A program made the position numbers and the translations under genes. From positions 1 through 42,577 of the forward strand of contig NZ_JAAGOB010000021.1 in the NCBI RefSeq assembly GCF_010550695.1: a DNA stretch of 42,577 nucleotides, given 5' to 3'. Of this stretch, positions 32,463 through 39,667 are shown piece by piece. The notes below the pieces were generated by a model. It did not search any database. It was given only the letters and a program-made list of their open reading frames with translations, and had not been told where the DNA came from. Each line of letters begins with the position of its first letter. Position 1 is the stretch's first letter. This DNA comes from Phytoactinopolyspora alkaliphila. GTDB lineage: Bacteria > Actinomycetota > Actinomycetes > Jiangellales > Jiangellaceae.

Positions 32463-33326
32463 TCAGGCAGGAGAGACACCGGTCCTGCCTCGCCGGGACG
32501 TCCACACGCGAACGATCACGCCCCTGGGTGCCACCAGGTAGACGGCGAAGAACAGGACGCCTTGCGACAGCACCACTGCCCCACCCGGCGAGACGTCACC
32601 GTAGTACGAGTAGTACAAGCCAGCCACCGCGCACACCGCAGCCAGCAGCGGCGCCACGACCAGCATCCGCTCCATCCTGTTGGTGAGGAGAAAAGCGGTA
32701 GCCCCGGGGATGATCACCATGGCGACGGCAAGAATCACCCCGACTGCCTGCAGAGCCACCACCACGGTGAGCGCCAGAAGCGTCAGCAGGAGTATCTGTA
32801 GCTTCCGCGGGCTGATACCCAGCGCGTGGGCATGGTCCGGATCGAACGCGTAGAGCGTCAGGTCGCGATTCTTCAGCAGGAGCACGAAGCTGGTCAGCAC
32901 ACCGATCATCACGACTTGCCACAGATCCGTGTCTGTCACGCCGAGCACGTTGCCGAACAGGATGTGGTTGAAGTCGACCTGGCTGGGGGTGATGGAGATA
33001 AGGACTAGGCCGAGTGCGAACAAGGTGGTGAAAACTACGCCGATCGCCGCGTCCTCCTTCACCTTCGACGTGCTGCGCACCGTTCCGATCAACCACACCG
33101 CGAGACAGCCGAACGCGAACGCTCCGACCGCAAACGGCGCGCCGAGGACGTACGCCAGCACCACACCCGGGAGAACGGCATGGGAGACGGCGTCGCCCAT
33201 GAGCGACCATCCGATCAGGACCAGCCAGCAAGACAGGATGGCGCCCACGACACTGGCGACCGCGGTCACCAGGAACGCCCGCTGCATCACATCGAACTGC
33301 CAGGGATCCACCAGAAACTCGATCAT
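32463..33326 (-). CDS. Metal ABC transporter permease (manganese type)
   Basis: 287 residues from the ATG at 33326, with AGGAG eight bases upstream; a GTG at 33335 overlapping the previous stop has no spacing for that site. Eight or nine membrane helices. FDVMQRAFLVTAVASVVGAILSCWLVLIGWSLMGDAVSHAVLPGVVLAYVLG is the family 3 permease signature, with the conserved GDAxSHAVLPG loop. SKVKEDAAIGVVF and NVLGVTDTDLW follow. It forms the channel of an A-I type importer. Last gene of the three-gene operon. Confidence 0.92.
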   Translation of the reverse strand: MIEFLVDPWQFDVMQRAFLVTAVASVVGAILSCWLVLIGWSLMGDAVSHAVLPGVVLAYVLGAPFAVGAFAFGCLAVWLIGTVRSTSKVKEDAAIGVVFTTLFALGLVLISITPSQVDFNHILFGNVLGVTDTDLWQVVMIGVLTSFVLLLKNRDLTLYAFDPDHAHALGISPRKLQILLLTLLALTVVVALQAVGVILAVAMVIIPGATAFLLTNRMERMLVVAPLLAAVCAVAGLYYSYYGDVSPGGAVVLSQGVLFFAVYLVAPRGVIVRVWTSRRGRTGVSPA

Positions 33327-33331
33327 CCGCG

Positions 33332-34066
33332 TCACTCCTGGCCGGCGCCCGAAGGCGTGAACGCCAGGGCGAGATTCTCCGGACGCAAGACGTCCCGAGG
33401 CGAGGCGTGCATGATGACGCGCTTGTGCATCAGGGCGGCCTCGTCCGCGAGCTCATGCACAGCGGTCAGATCGTGGGTGGCGATGATGACCGTGTGTCCG
33501 GTAGCGGCACGTTCCCGGAGGACGTCCGTCATCGTCGCCTCCGAGCGCTTGTCCACCCCGGAGAACGGCTCGTCGAGGAGCAGCAACCGAGCCTCCTGGG
33601 CGATCCCGCGGGCGACGAAGACCCGCTTGCGCTGCCCGCCCGACAGCTCACCGATCTGGCGCTCCGCCAGCTCGGTCAGCTCGACCTGGTGCAACGCCTG
33701 CGCCACCGCCGTCCGGTCGGCCGGCCGGGACCGCCGCAGCGCCGACATCCTGCCGTACCTACCCATCGCCACCACGTCGCGGACCCGGAGCGGGAATGTC
33801 CAGTCGACAGTCTCGGCCTGCGGGACGTAGGCGACCTCGCCGCTACGCCTGCTGGTTGCCGGATCGGTGCCGAACAGCCGCACCTGCCCCGTCCGGGGAC
33901 GAACCAGACCCATCACGGCCTTGAAAAGCGTCGACTTGCCGGACCCGTTCATCCCGATCAGTGCGCAGACGCGGCCGGTTTCCACCACCAGCGACGCCGA
34001 GTCCAGAGCGACGACGTCGCCGTATCGCACCGAGACGTCCATGACCTCCACGGCCGGCTCGCTCAT
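33332..34066 (-). CDS. Metal ABC transporter ATP-binding protein (manganese type)
   Basis: 244 residues, ATG at 34066 in ATGA overlap with the binding-protein stop. Walker A is GMNGSGKST, the Q-loop segment is AYVPQAETVDWTFPLRVRDVVAMGRYG, the signature is LSGGQRKRVF, Walker B is LLLLDEPF, and the switch His is in ATHDLTAV. The VDWxFP...VVxMGRYG text after the Q-loop is shared with Mn/Fe importers (SitB, MntB, PsaB). It drives import from the cytoplasmic face. Confidence 0.94.
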   Translation of the reverse strand: MSEPAVEVMDVSVRYGDVVALDSASLVVETGRVCALIGMNGSGKSTLFKAVMGLVRPRTGQVRLFGTDPATSRRSGEVAYVPQAETVDWTFPLRVRDVVAMGRYGRMSALRRSRPADRTAVAQALHQVELTELAERQIGELSGGQRKRVFVARGIAQEARLLLLDEPFSGVDKRSEATMTDVLRERAATGHTVIIATHDLTAVHELADEAALMHKRVIMHASPRDVLRPENLALAFTPSGAGQE

Positions 34067-35031
34067 GAATCCCCACTGTTCACATCGGTTCCGTCAGGCC
34101 GGACGAGTCCCGAGACGATCGCCTCCACGTCATGCCTGATCAGGTCGAGGTAGGTGGGTACCGGCCCATCCGGCTCGGACAGCGAGTCGACGTACAGGGC
34201 AGCGCCCACCTGCGCTCCGGACTCCGCGGCCACCTGGCGCTGGAGCCGGTCACTCACCGTGGACTCACAGAAGACGGCCGGGACCTCGTTGTCACGCACG
34301 AATGCGATCACATCTGTCACCCGGCGGGGAGTACCCTGCTCGTCGCTGTTCACCGGCCAGAGGTAGGCCTCGGTGAGTCCGGCGTCCCGAGCCAGGTAGG
34401 AGAACGCTCCCTCGCAGGTGACAAGTGCCCGTTGCCGGGCTGGCAAGGTAGCGACGCCTTCCACGAGGTCGGTGTGCACCTCGCGAAGCCTCTGCGCGTA
34501 CTCGGCCGCATTCCGCTCGAACCGGTCCGCGTTGGCGGGGTCCAGCTCCGCGAACGCCGCAGCGATATTGTCCGCGTACACGATCACGTTCAGCGGAGAC
34601 ATCCATGCGTGCGGGTTGGCGTCTCCCGCGTAGTCGCCCGCCACGATCGGTATCGTCTCCACTCCCTCGCTGACGATCACGCGTGGGGCGTCGACGCGGT
34701 CCATGAAGCCGTCGAACCACGCTTCGAGGCCGAGCCCGTTCTCCAGGACCAAGTCCGCTCCATCCACGCGGCGGACATCACTCGGGGTCGGCTCGTAGCC
34801 GTGGATCTCTACACCCGGCTTGGTGATGGACTCGACGTTGATCAGCTCGCCTCCGACGTTCTGCGCGATATCGGCCAGCACGGTGAACGTGGTCATGACC
34901 TTCGGCCTGCCGTTCTCGTCGTCGAGCGACGCGGAGGCGGCACCACAGCCGGAGGCGGCGATGAGCGCGAGAGACACAAGTACGCTACGGCCAACCTTAG
35001 AGTTCGGATGCCCGAACTTTCTCATCGACAC
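34063..35031 (-). CDS. Metal ABC transporter substrate-binding lipoprotein, manganese type
   Basis: 322 residues from the GTG at 35031, six bases after GAGGAG; an ATG two codons on is the alternative. The lipobox is AASGC (Cys29). The four metal ligands can be placed: His77 (IHGYEPTP), His141 (ANPHAWMSP), Glu207 (TCEGAFSYL) and Asp282 (YVDSLSEPDGP). The last three have exactly the spacing of PsaA H139, E205 and D280. A Glu in the third place, rather than a His, marks Mn/Fe rather than Zn proteins, and EAYLWPVNSDEQGTP matches the PsaA/MntC signature. It captures Mn2+ outside the cell. First gene of the operon and a likely MntR target; I found no clear MntR box. Confidence 0.92.
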   Translation of the reverse strand: MSMRKFGHPNSKVGRSVLVSLALIAASGCGAASASLDDENGRPKVMTTFTVLADIAQNVGGELINVESITKPGVEIHGYEPTPSDVRRVDGADLVLENGLGLEAWFDGFMDRVDAPRVIVSEGVETIPIVAGDYAGDANPHAWMSPLNVIVYADNIAAAFAELDPANADRFERNAAEYAQRLREVHTDLVEGVATLPARQRALVTCEGAFSYLARDAGLTEAYLWPVNSDEQGTPRRVTDVIAFVRDNEVPAVFCESTVSDRLQRQVAAESGAQVGAALYVDSLSEPDGPVPTYLDLIRHDVEAIVSGLVRPDGTDVNSGDS

Positions 35032-35120
35032 GCGCCGCTCCTCTCGTGCATCACAAGGCTACCCGGCGCCGCAGAACGCGAGCACCGGGGTCGCCGCGCC
35101 CACCTATCCCCAGACGCGAC

Positions 35121-35200
35121 TCAGCCCTTGGCATGGGTTGTGGTCGTAAAGCCGCCCGAAATTTCCGATTCGAGCGACCCTAACCCATGCCAAGGGCTGA
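35121..35200. repeat. Palindromic repeat element, copy 2
   Basis: 26-base arms (35121-35146 and 35175-35200) pair with two mismatches around a 28-base loop. The inner arm GGGTTGTGGTCGTA and much of the loop repeat those at 9235-9308. It lies 15 bases beyond the stop of the XRE-TPR gene, as copy 1 lies behind the quinone oxidoreductase stop. Confidence 0.75.
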
Positions 35201-35214
35201 GAACGCCGCAGACG

Positions 35215-36606
35215 TTAGTTGAGGGCCAGCTCGGACGGCTGCTCGGACGGCGCATCCAGAACCACTCCGGCACCCACCGAATGCATGATCCGCATCGACT
35301 GGAGCGCACGGTCGAACGCCTCGAGGGCTTCATCCGTGCGGCCGAGATCCCGATACAGGTCACCCAGCTCACGCCAGGCGACCGCTGCCCGTCGGGATGC
35401 GCCCATCGCCTCGAGCATGGACGCCGCCAGGGCACCCTCACGGGCACTCTGATCGACGTCGCCCTCCGCGCGCAAGACTCGCGCCAGCACGAGCCGAGCC
35501 CGTGCCGACTCCATCCGAGGCTGGTCGCCGAGGTCTTGAAGCGCCGCCTTCGCTGCCTCGTGAGCCTCGTCGAGACGGCCGAGGGCGAGCAGCGCGTCCG
35601 CCCGGGTGCTCTCGAAGTGCCGGACATCGTCCACGCCGCCATGCATGGTGATCTCGTCGCGGACGCTCTCCAGGAGGTCGAGCGCGTCGTTGGCCCGAGG
35701 CTCGTCACCCTGCAACAACAGCCAGGCATAAGCCATGCGCAGACGAGCCAGGTTGCGGCGGTCATCACCTTCACCGAACAGGGCCAACGCCCGGTCGACG
35801 AGGTTCAGCGCCTGGGCGAGATCTCCCCTGGACTCGGCGATGACCGAAGCGTTCCAGTACGCGGCACCCCTGGTGTGCGGCGCCCCCATCTGGTCCGCGG
35901 CACGCACCAGCTCGGACGCGAGAGTCCGGGACCGTACGATGTCGCCTCGCCCGTGGTAGGCGCTGAGTACCGTGCAACCGAGCCGGACGTACTCGTCCGT
36001 GTGCTCCAAGCCCATCTCCGCGGCCGTGCGCATGGCTTCCTCGCCGATCTGGATCGCCATGTCGAGGTCGCCGGCGCTCTGATAGCAGCGCGACATCGCG
36101 AGGGCGATGTCCAGCCAGGGTTGGACCTCCGGGCTCTGCCGAGCTTCGTCCGCCAGCCCGCCCAGAAGACCGATGGCGCCTTCGAGGTCCCCCTTGCGCT
36201 CGAGCGCCTGCGCCTGCCCGAGGCGAGCGCGCCGGCTCTGCTCATCGTTGAGCCCGGGGTCACCGATGAGCGTGGTGAACTCGTTGTAGGCGGCTTCGGC
36301 ATGGCCGTCGAGGAGGTCCTTCTCGGCGCGCCCGAGCGCGAGTCGCGCACGGGTGCGCACTGAGGCGTCGACTCCGTCGCGGAGATACTCGACATCGATG
36401 CGAAGCCGCTCGGCGATATGTGCGAGTGCCGCCGCGGCGGGCTGCCGCCGGCCGCTCTCCACGAGCGAGACATAGCTGGGGGATAACATTCCTTCGGCGA
36501 TATCAGCCTGGGAAAGTCCCAGCTCCAACCTGCGTGTGCGTATGCGCTGACCGACAGGCGTGGGGGATGGCGCCTCGTCAAGTGTTGCCTGTGGCTCCTC
36601 TGTCAT
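35215..36606 (-). CDS. XRE-family HTH regulator with TPR repeats, candidate peptide receptor
   Basis: 463 residues, ATG at 36606. The N-terminal XRE HTH (about 18-72) reads VGQRIRTRRLELGLSQADIAEGMLSPSYVSLVESGRRQP. The rest is helical tetratricopeptide-type repeats (about 85-445), for example LARLRMAYAWLLLQGDE, ADALLALGRLDEAHEAAKAAL and AWRELGDLYRDLGRTDEALEAFDRAL. HTH plus TPR is the architecture of RRNPP peptide-pheromone receptors (PlcR, Rgg, AimR). This one is longer than those (roughly 280-390 residues), but TPR-bearing XRE proteins of this size are common in actinobacteria. It is divergent from the 43-codon secreted-peptide gene, 62 bp away, and may sense that peptide. Receptor function is inference. 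Confidence 0.85.
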   Translation of the reverse strand: MTEEPQATLDEAPSPTPVGQRIRTRRLELGLSQADIAEGMLSPSYVSLVESGRRQPAAAALAHIAERLRIDVEYLRDGVDASVRTRARLALGRAEKDLLDGHAEAAYNEFTTLIGDPGLNDEQSRRARLGQAQALERKGDLEGAIGLLGGLADEARQSPEVQPWLDIALAMSRCYQSAGDLDMAIQIGEEAMRTAAEMGLEHTDEYVRLGCTVLSAYHGRGDIVRSRTLASELVRAADQMGAPHTRGAAYWNASVIAESRGDLAQALNLVDRALALFGEGDDRRNLARLRMAYAWLLLQGDEPRANDALDLLESVRDEITMHGGVDDVRHFESTRADALLALGRLDEAHEAAKAALQDLGDQPRMESARARLVLARVLRAEGDVDQSAREGALAASMLEAMGASRRAAVAWRELGDLYRDLGRTDEALEAFDRALQSMRIMHSVGAGVVLDAPSEQPSELALN

Positions 36607-36607
36607 G

Positions 36608-36650
36608 ACACTATTGCACTACAGGTAGTCATTTTTTGCTAGTCCTACTG
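36608..36650. promoter_or_regulatory. Operator-like cluster of ACTA/TAGT half-sites in the divergent promoter
   Basis: The 62-bp space contains ACTA at 36610 and 36618 and TAGT at 36626 and 36640. The three sites at 36610, 36618 and 36626 are spaced exactly eight bases apart. ACTACAGGTAGT (36618-36629) is a perfect palindrome with a 2-base centre. A T6 run (36632-36637) separates it from the last half-site. This is a plausible binding site for the adjacent XRE protein, controlling both genes. Confidence 0.5.
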
Positions 36651-36668
36651 ACCGGGAGGTCGATCGCA

Positions 36669-36800
36669 GTGGCCCGTCTCAGGCGTGTGCTCGCCGTTTC
36701 GCTTGCTGCCCTGACCCTGACGGCTGCGGCAGCCACCGTCGCCGCCCCCGCTTCCGCCACGCCGATCTTTACACCTAGTTGGCCAGGCATGTGCTGCTAG
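36669..36800 (+). CDS. Small secreted peptide precursor, candidate signalling peptide
   Basis: 43 residues, GTG at 36669 with GGGAGG nine bases upstream. The basic N-terminus MARLRR, a hydrophobic core (about 7-26) and an AxA cleavage site (APASA, after Ala30) form a convincing Sec signal peptide. Cleavage would release TPIFTPSWPGMCC, 13 residues, with two C-terminal cysteines. Codons in this released part (TTT, ACA, CCT, AGT, CCA) are rarer for such a GC-rich genome than those of the signal peptide. A terminator follows 16 bases after the stop. It is divergent from the XRE-TPR gene, an arrangement like rgg/shp pheromone pairs. It could instead be a small antimicrobial or toxin peptide; sequence alone does not decide. 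It is probably missed by automated callers because of its size. Confidence 0.72.
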   Translation: MARLRRVLAVSLAALTLTAAAATVAAPASATPIFTPSWPGMCC

Positions 36801-36816
36801 CAGTAATATTAGGTCC

Positions 36817-36872
36817 GCACGAACGGCGTCCTGCGTCTCGCCCCCCGAACGCAGGTGCCGTTCGTGCCTTTT
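36817..36872 (+). terminator. Intrinsic terminator of the peptide gene
   Basis: An 11-bp stem (36817-36827 with 36857-36867) is extended by a further seven bp (36830-36836 with 36849-36855) after a small internal bulge, and is followed by CTTTT. This supports the 43-codon gene being a real monocistronic unit. Confidence 0.85.
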
Positions 36873-36963
36873 CGTGCCACTGCGAGCCGTCACACTCGGT
36901 GACTGATGGTCAGGAAATGTCGCTCTAAGCGACTATGCGCCGGTCATGACCAGCTTTCCGCAG

Positions 36964-38073
36964 TCAATGCGTGCCATTACCGCCAGCCCACTCCGCTGTG
37001 ATCCGCAGGAATGTGTCATTCGCCTCCGGTTCCGCCACGGTCACACGGCAACCTTCTCCCGCGAATGGCCTGACGACTAGACCGGATTCCGCGCATTTCG
37101 CCGCGAATTCGTCCGTCCTCTCACCGAGAGCCAGCCAGACGAAGTTGGCTTGCGTATGTGGAATGCGCCAACCCTGGTCACGCAACGAGTCCACCACGCG
37201 TGCACGCTCGGCCACCAGCGTGTCCACCCTCGCGATGAGTTCAGGCTCTCGCTCCAGAGAGGCCACGGCCGCGGCCTGCGCCACCCCGGACACGCCGAAC
37301 GGAACCGCGGTCTTGCGTAGCGCGTCGGCCACGACATCATGGGCGATAGCGAAGCCGACCCGCAGCCCGGCCAGGCCGTATGCCTTCGAGAACGTCCGCA
37401 GCACACACACGTTGGGATGCTCGCGGTACAGCTCGATACCGTCCACGGCATCAGGATCCCGGACGAACTCCCGGTAGGCCTCGTCAACCACGATCAGTAC
37501 GTCCTTCGGCACCCGCTCCACGAACGCGCGGATCTCCTCGCGCCCGGCGGCCGGACCCGTCGGATTGTTCGGGCTGCAGACCAGGACCAGCCGGGTGCGC
37601 TCGGTCACGGCTTCGGCCATCGCGTCGAGGTCGTGCCGCGCGTCGGGCGTGAGCGGAACCCGAACCGACGTGGCGCCCGAGATCCCCACCACGATGGGGT
37701 AGGCCTCGAACGAGCGCCACGCGTAGACAATCTCGTCGCCCTCCGCGGCGCAGGCCTGAATGACCTGCTGGAGAACACCCACACTGCCGGTTCCGGTCGC
37801 CAGGTGCGCCGGCGGCACCTCGAGCCGATCGGCCAGGGCATCGACCAGCCGGCCGGCGAACATGTCCGGGTACCGGTTCAGCTCAGCCGCGGCATCGGCT
37901 ACCGCCTCCATGACGCCGGGAAGCGGCGGGTACGGGTTCTCGTTGGAGGACACCTTGAAGGCACGAGCCGGCCCGCCCGCCGCAGGAGCCGCGGCCGGTC
38001 TGCCGGGTCGGTACGACGGGAGGCCGTCCAAGGCCGCCCGGAGCCGGACGCCCGCCCCGGTGGACGATCGCAT
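36964..38073 (-). CDS. hisC: HisC-like aminotransferase (histidinol-phosphate / aromatic, fold type I)
   Basis: 369 residues from the ATG at 38073 ([21 protein letters not shown]); an ATG ten codons earlier is possible. Start signals are weak. PLP-binding Lys is in [15 protein letters not shown]. The substrate and cofactor motifs [32 protein letters not shown] and DEAYREF are all typical of the HisC/Pat group. It is not in a his operon, so it may be the aromatic (phenylalanine) aminotransferase HisC2/Pat, which would complete the pathway begun by pheA in this window. It is divergent from the YvlD-like gene. Confidence 0.9.
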   Translation of the reverse strand: MRSSTGAGVRLRAALDGLPSYRPGRPAAAPAAGGPARAFKVSSNENPYPPLPGVMEAVADAAAELNRYPDMFAGRLVDALADRLEVPPAHLATGTGSVGVLQQVIQACAAEGDEIVYAWRSFEAYPIVVGISGATSVRVPLTPDARHDLDAMAEAVTERTRLVLVCSPNNPTGPAAGREEIRAFVERVPKDVLIVVDEAYREFVRDPDAVDGIELYREHPNVCVLRTFSKAYGLAGLRVGFAIAHDVVADALRKTAVPFGVSGVAQAAAVASLEREPELIARVDTLVAERARVVDSLRDQGWRIPHTQANFVWLALGERTDEFAAKCAESGLVVRPFAGEGCRVTVAEPEANDTFLRITAEWAGGNGTH

Positions 38074-38131
38074 GCTGCCGTCTTGTTCATTCGATGGCGT
38101 CATGCAGACGCACGATATACGCTCTGCCTCC

Positions 38132-38509
38132 GTGATCTCTTTCATCGTACGCATCATCGTCAACGGCCTGGCCCTGTGGGTGGCTACCGAGATCGTCGGG
38201 GGCGTGAACATCACCTCTGCGGACTCCACGAGCGACCGAGTCCTCACGCTTCTGGTGATCGCTCTGATCTTCGCGCTGGTCAACGCGTTCATCAAACCTG
38301 TGGTGCAGTTCTTCACACTGCCGCTGTTCATCGTGACACTCGGGCTGTTCACGTTCATCGTGAACGCTCTGATGCTGTGGCTCACCGGATGGATCGCCGA
38401 GCGTCTGGACATTCCGTTCGAGGTCAGCGACTTCTTCTGGGCCGCCGTCCTGGGCGCGCTCGTCGTGTCGTTCGTCAGCTGGATACTCAACCTTTTGCTG
38501 CCGAAGTAG
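38132..38509 (+). CDS. YvlD-like small membrane protein (phage holin family 4)
   Basis: 125 residues from the GTG at 38132. A TATACG hexamer at 38116-38121 lies about ten bases before it, so the mRNA is probably leaderless. An upstream ATG at 38102 would place the promoter inside the gene. Four membrane helices: [57 protein letters not shown] and [18 protein letters not shown]. The NAxIKPxxxxxxLPxxxxTLGLFxFxVNAxxxW signature defines the family. Despite the holin label, these are widespread chromosomal membrane proteins linked to envelope stress in Bacillus; function here is unknown. Confidence 0.88.
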   Translation: MISFIVRIIVNGLALWVATEIVGGVNITSADSTSDRVLTLLVIALIFALVNAFIKPVVQFFTLPLFIVTLGLFTFIVNALMLWLTGWIAERLDIPFEVSDFFWAAVLGALVVSFVSWILNLLLPK

Positions 38510-38637
38510 GGGCCGATCGGCTGACCCAAGCTCTTCCGCTCGAGCGGTAGCATGCCGTATCTTGGTGGCCATTGCACGGCGATTGGCAGCGCATCTGGGT
38601 GCCTCGGGGGTCGTTGTGCTCCACTCTTTCCGCGCAT

Positions 38638-39078
38638 ATGAGCATGGTGGACAACGACATGACAATCGGCCACGCCCCCGTGCCGTCGCTCCTCACCGAG
38701 CGCCCGCCCGAGGAGAAGTTCGGCAACGACCTACCCCGCCAATCGCGCGCAGATACGCCTCTCCGCCAAGCACGGCCGGAGATCGCACCTGTCCGCTCCG
38801 CCGCGCCCGCACTGCATCAGCAGTACGAGGTCGTGTACGAGGACGCTCACGGATACCCACTCCTCGCGTTCTCCGATGGCCAATGGTGGGACATGGCCTC
38901 GGTCAGTCCCCGCCCGGTGTCGGTCCGATTCGCACTGCGCCGCGACCCGTCCTGGGCCGGAGCCGTCGTACAGACCGTCTGTCTGTGGATGCGCAGTCAC
39001 CCGCACGATGAACGTTCTTTCGACCTGGCCACCGAGCTCGCACTCGCGGTGGGCGAACTGGCTCGGCAGCGGGATTGA
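38638..39078 (+). CDS. Hypothetical protein, actinobacterial, unknown function
   Basis: 146 residues from the ATG at 38638; the frame is open back to a TTG at 38572 and the start is uncertain because no good ribosome site is seen. ATGs at 38644 and 38659 are also possible. The first 60 residues are polar and Pro/Arg-rich, probably disordered. The second half is compact: [78 protein letters not shown]. No family recognised. A possible promoter (TTCCGC, 18-base spacer, TATCTT at 38558) precedes it, overlapping the perfect palindrome CCGCTCGAGCGG. Confidence 0.6.
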   Translation: MSMVDNDMTIGHAPVPSLLTERPPEEKFGNDLPRQSRADTPLRQARPEIAPVRSAAPALHQQYEVVYEDAHGYPLLAFSDGQWWDMASVSPRPVSVRFALRRDPSWAGAVVQTVCLWMRSHPHDERSFDLATELALAVGELARQRD

Positions 39079-39166
39079 CCGGCAGTACCTTGGCATCTGA
39101 CGCGATGCGTCCGTGTCCGAGACCGAGCGCATCGGCACCCGCCGGAACCGACAATCGAGCCCATCC

Positions 39167-39667
39167 ATGACGTCCTTTCAAGTATGCCTGGTCTGTGCGG
39201 GCAACATCTGCCGTTCACCGATCGCAGAGGTGGTCTTCCGCCGCCGATTGGCCGACGCCGGCCTCGATCAGCTCGTCACGGTCGAGTCCGCCGGTACCGG
39301 CGGGTGGCACGAGGGGGAGCCCGCTGACCCGCGGGCGGTACGCACGCTGAGCGCCAACGGCTACGACGGTTCACAGCATTGCGCGCGCCAGTTTCAGCCG
39401 GCCTGGTTCGAGCGATACGACCTCGTCCTAGCCCTCGACAGCGCGAACGTCGCCGACCTCGAACGCATCGCGCCGGATGCCGAGGCGCGCCGCAAGATAC
39501 GGATGCTCGGCAGCTACGTGCCTGGTCGCGACGGCGCAGCCATGGAACGGTACGACGTGCCCGACCCCTACTACGGCGGCGACGACGGCTTCGATCACGT
39601 GCTGCGTCTTGTTGAAGCGGCGGCTACCGGTTTCGTCGACGATATGCGTAGCCGGCTGGGGTCATGA
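39167..39667 (+). CDS. Low-molecular-weight protein tyrosine phosphatase
   Basis: 166 residues, ATG at 39167 (MTSFQVCLVCAGNICRSP). The signature C-x5-R-S is Cys10-AGNIC-Arg16-Ser17 and the general acid is Asp133 in VPDPYYGG. ESAGTGGWHEGEPADPRAV is conserved in the family, and the length is normal. It resembles PtpA of mycobacteria and hydrolyses phosphotyrosine on proteins. An in-frame GTG at 39113 gives an unlikely polar extension. The stop overlaps the next start by four bases, so the kinase-like protein downstream is made from the same message. Confidence 0.93.
   Translation: MTSFQVCLVCAGNICRSPIAEVVFRRRLADAGLDQLVTVESAGTGGWHEGEPADPRAVRTLSANGYDGSQHCARQFQPAWFERYDLVLALDSANVADLERIAPDAEARRKIRMLGSYVPGRDGAAMERYDVPDPYYGGDDGFDHVLRLVEAAATGFVDDMRSRLGS

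Noticed and set aside
35040-35060. Possible DtxR/MntR box (GGGTAGCCTTG) upstream of the manganese importer
   Set aside because: Only about 8 of 19 positions match the DtxR consensus and there is no dyad symmetry. A site probably exists but cannot be named by eye.
34132-36363. Long plus-strand open frame of 743 codons
   Set aside because: It lies antisense to the metal-binding protein and the XRE-TPR gene. Its translation is low-complexity and rich in Arg, Gly, His and Val with no motif. It is a GC-rich shadow.
36645-36893. Minus-strand frame of 82 codons overlapping the peptide gene
   Set aside because: It would cross the peptide gene's intrinsic terminator and has no ribosome site or recognisable sequence. 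The plus-strand 43-codon frame has all gene features.
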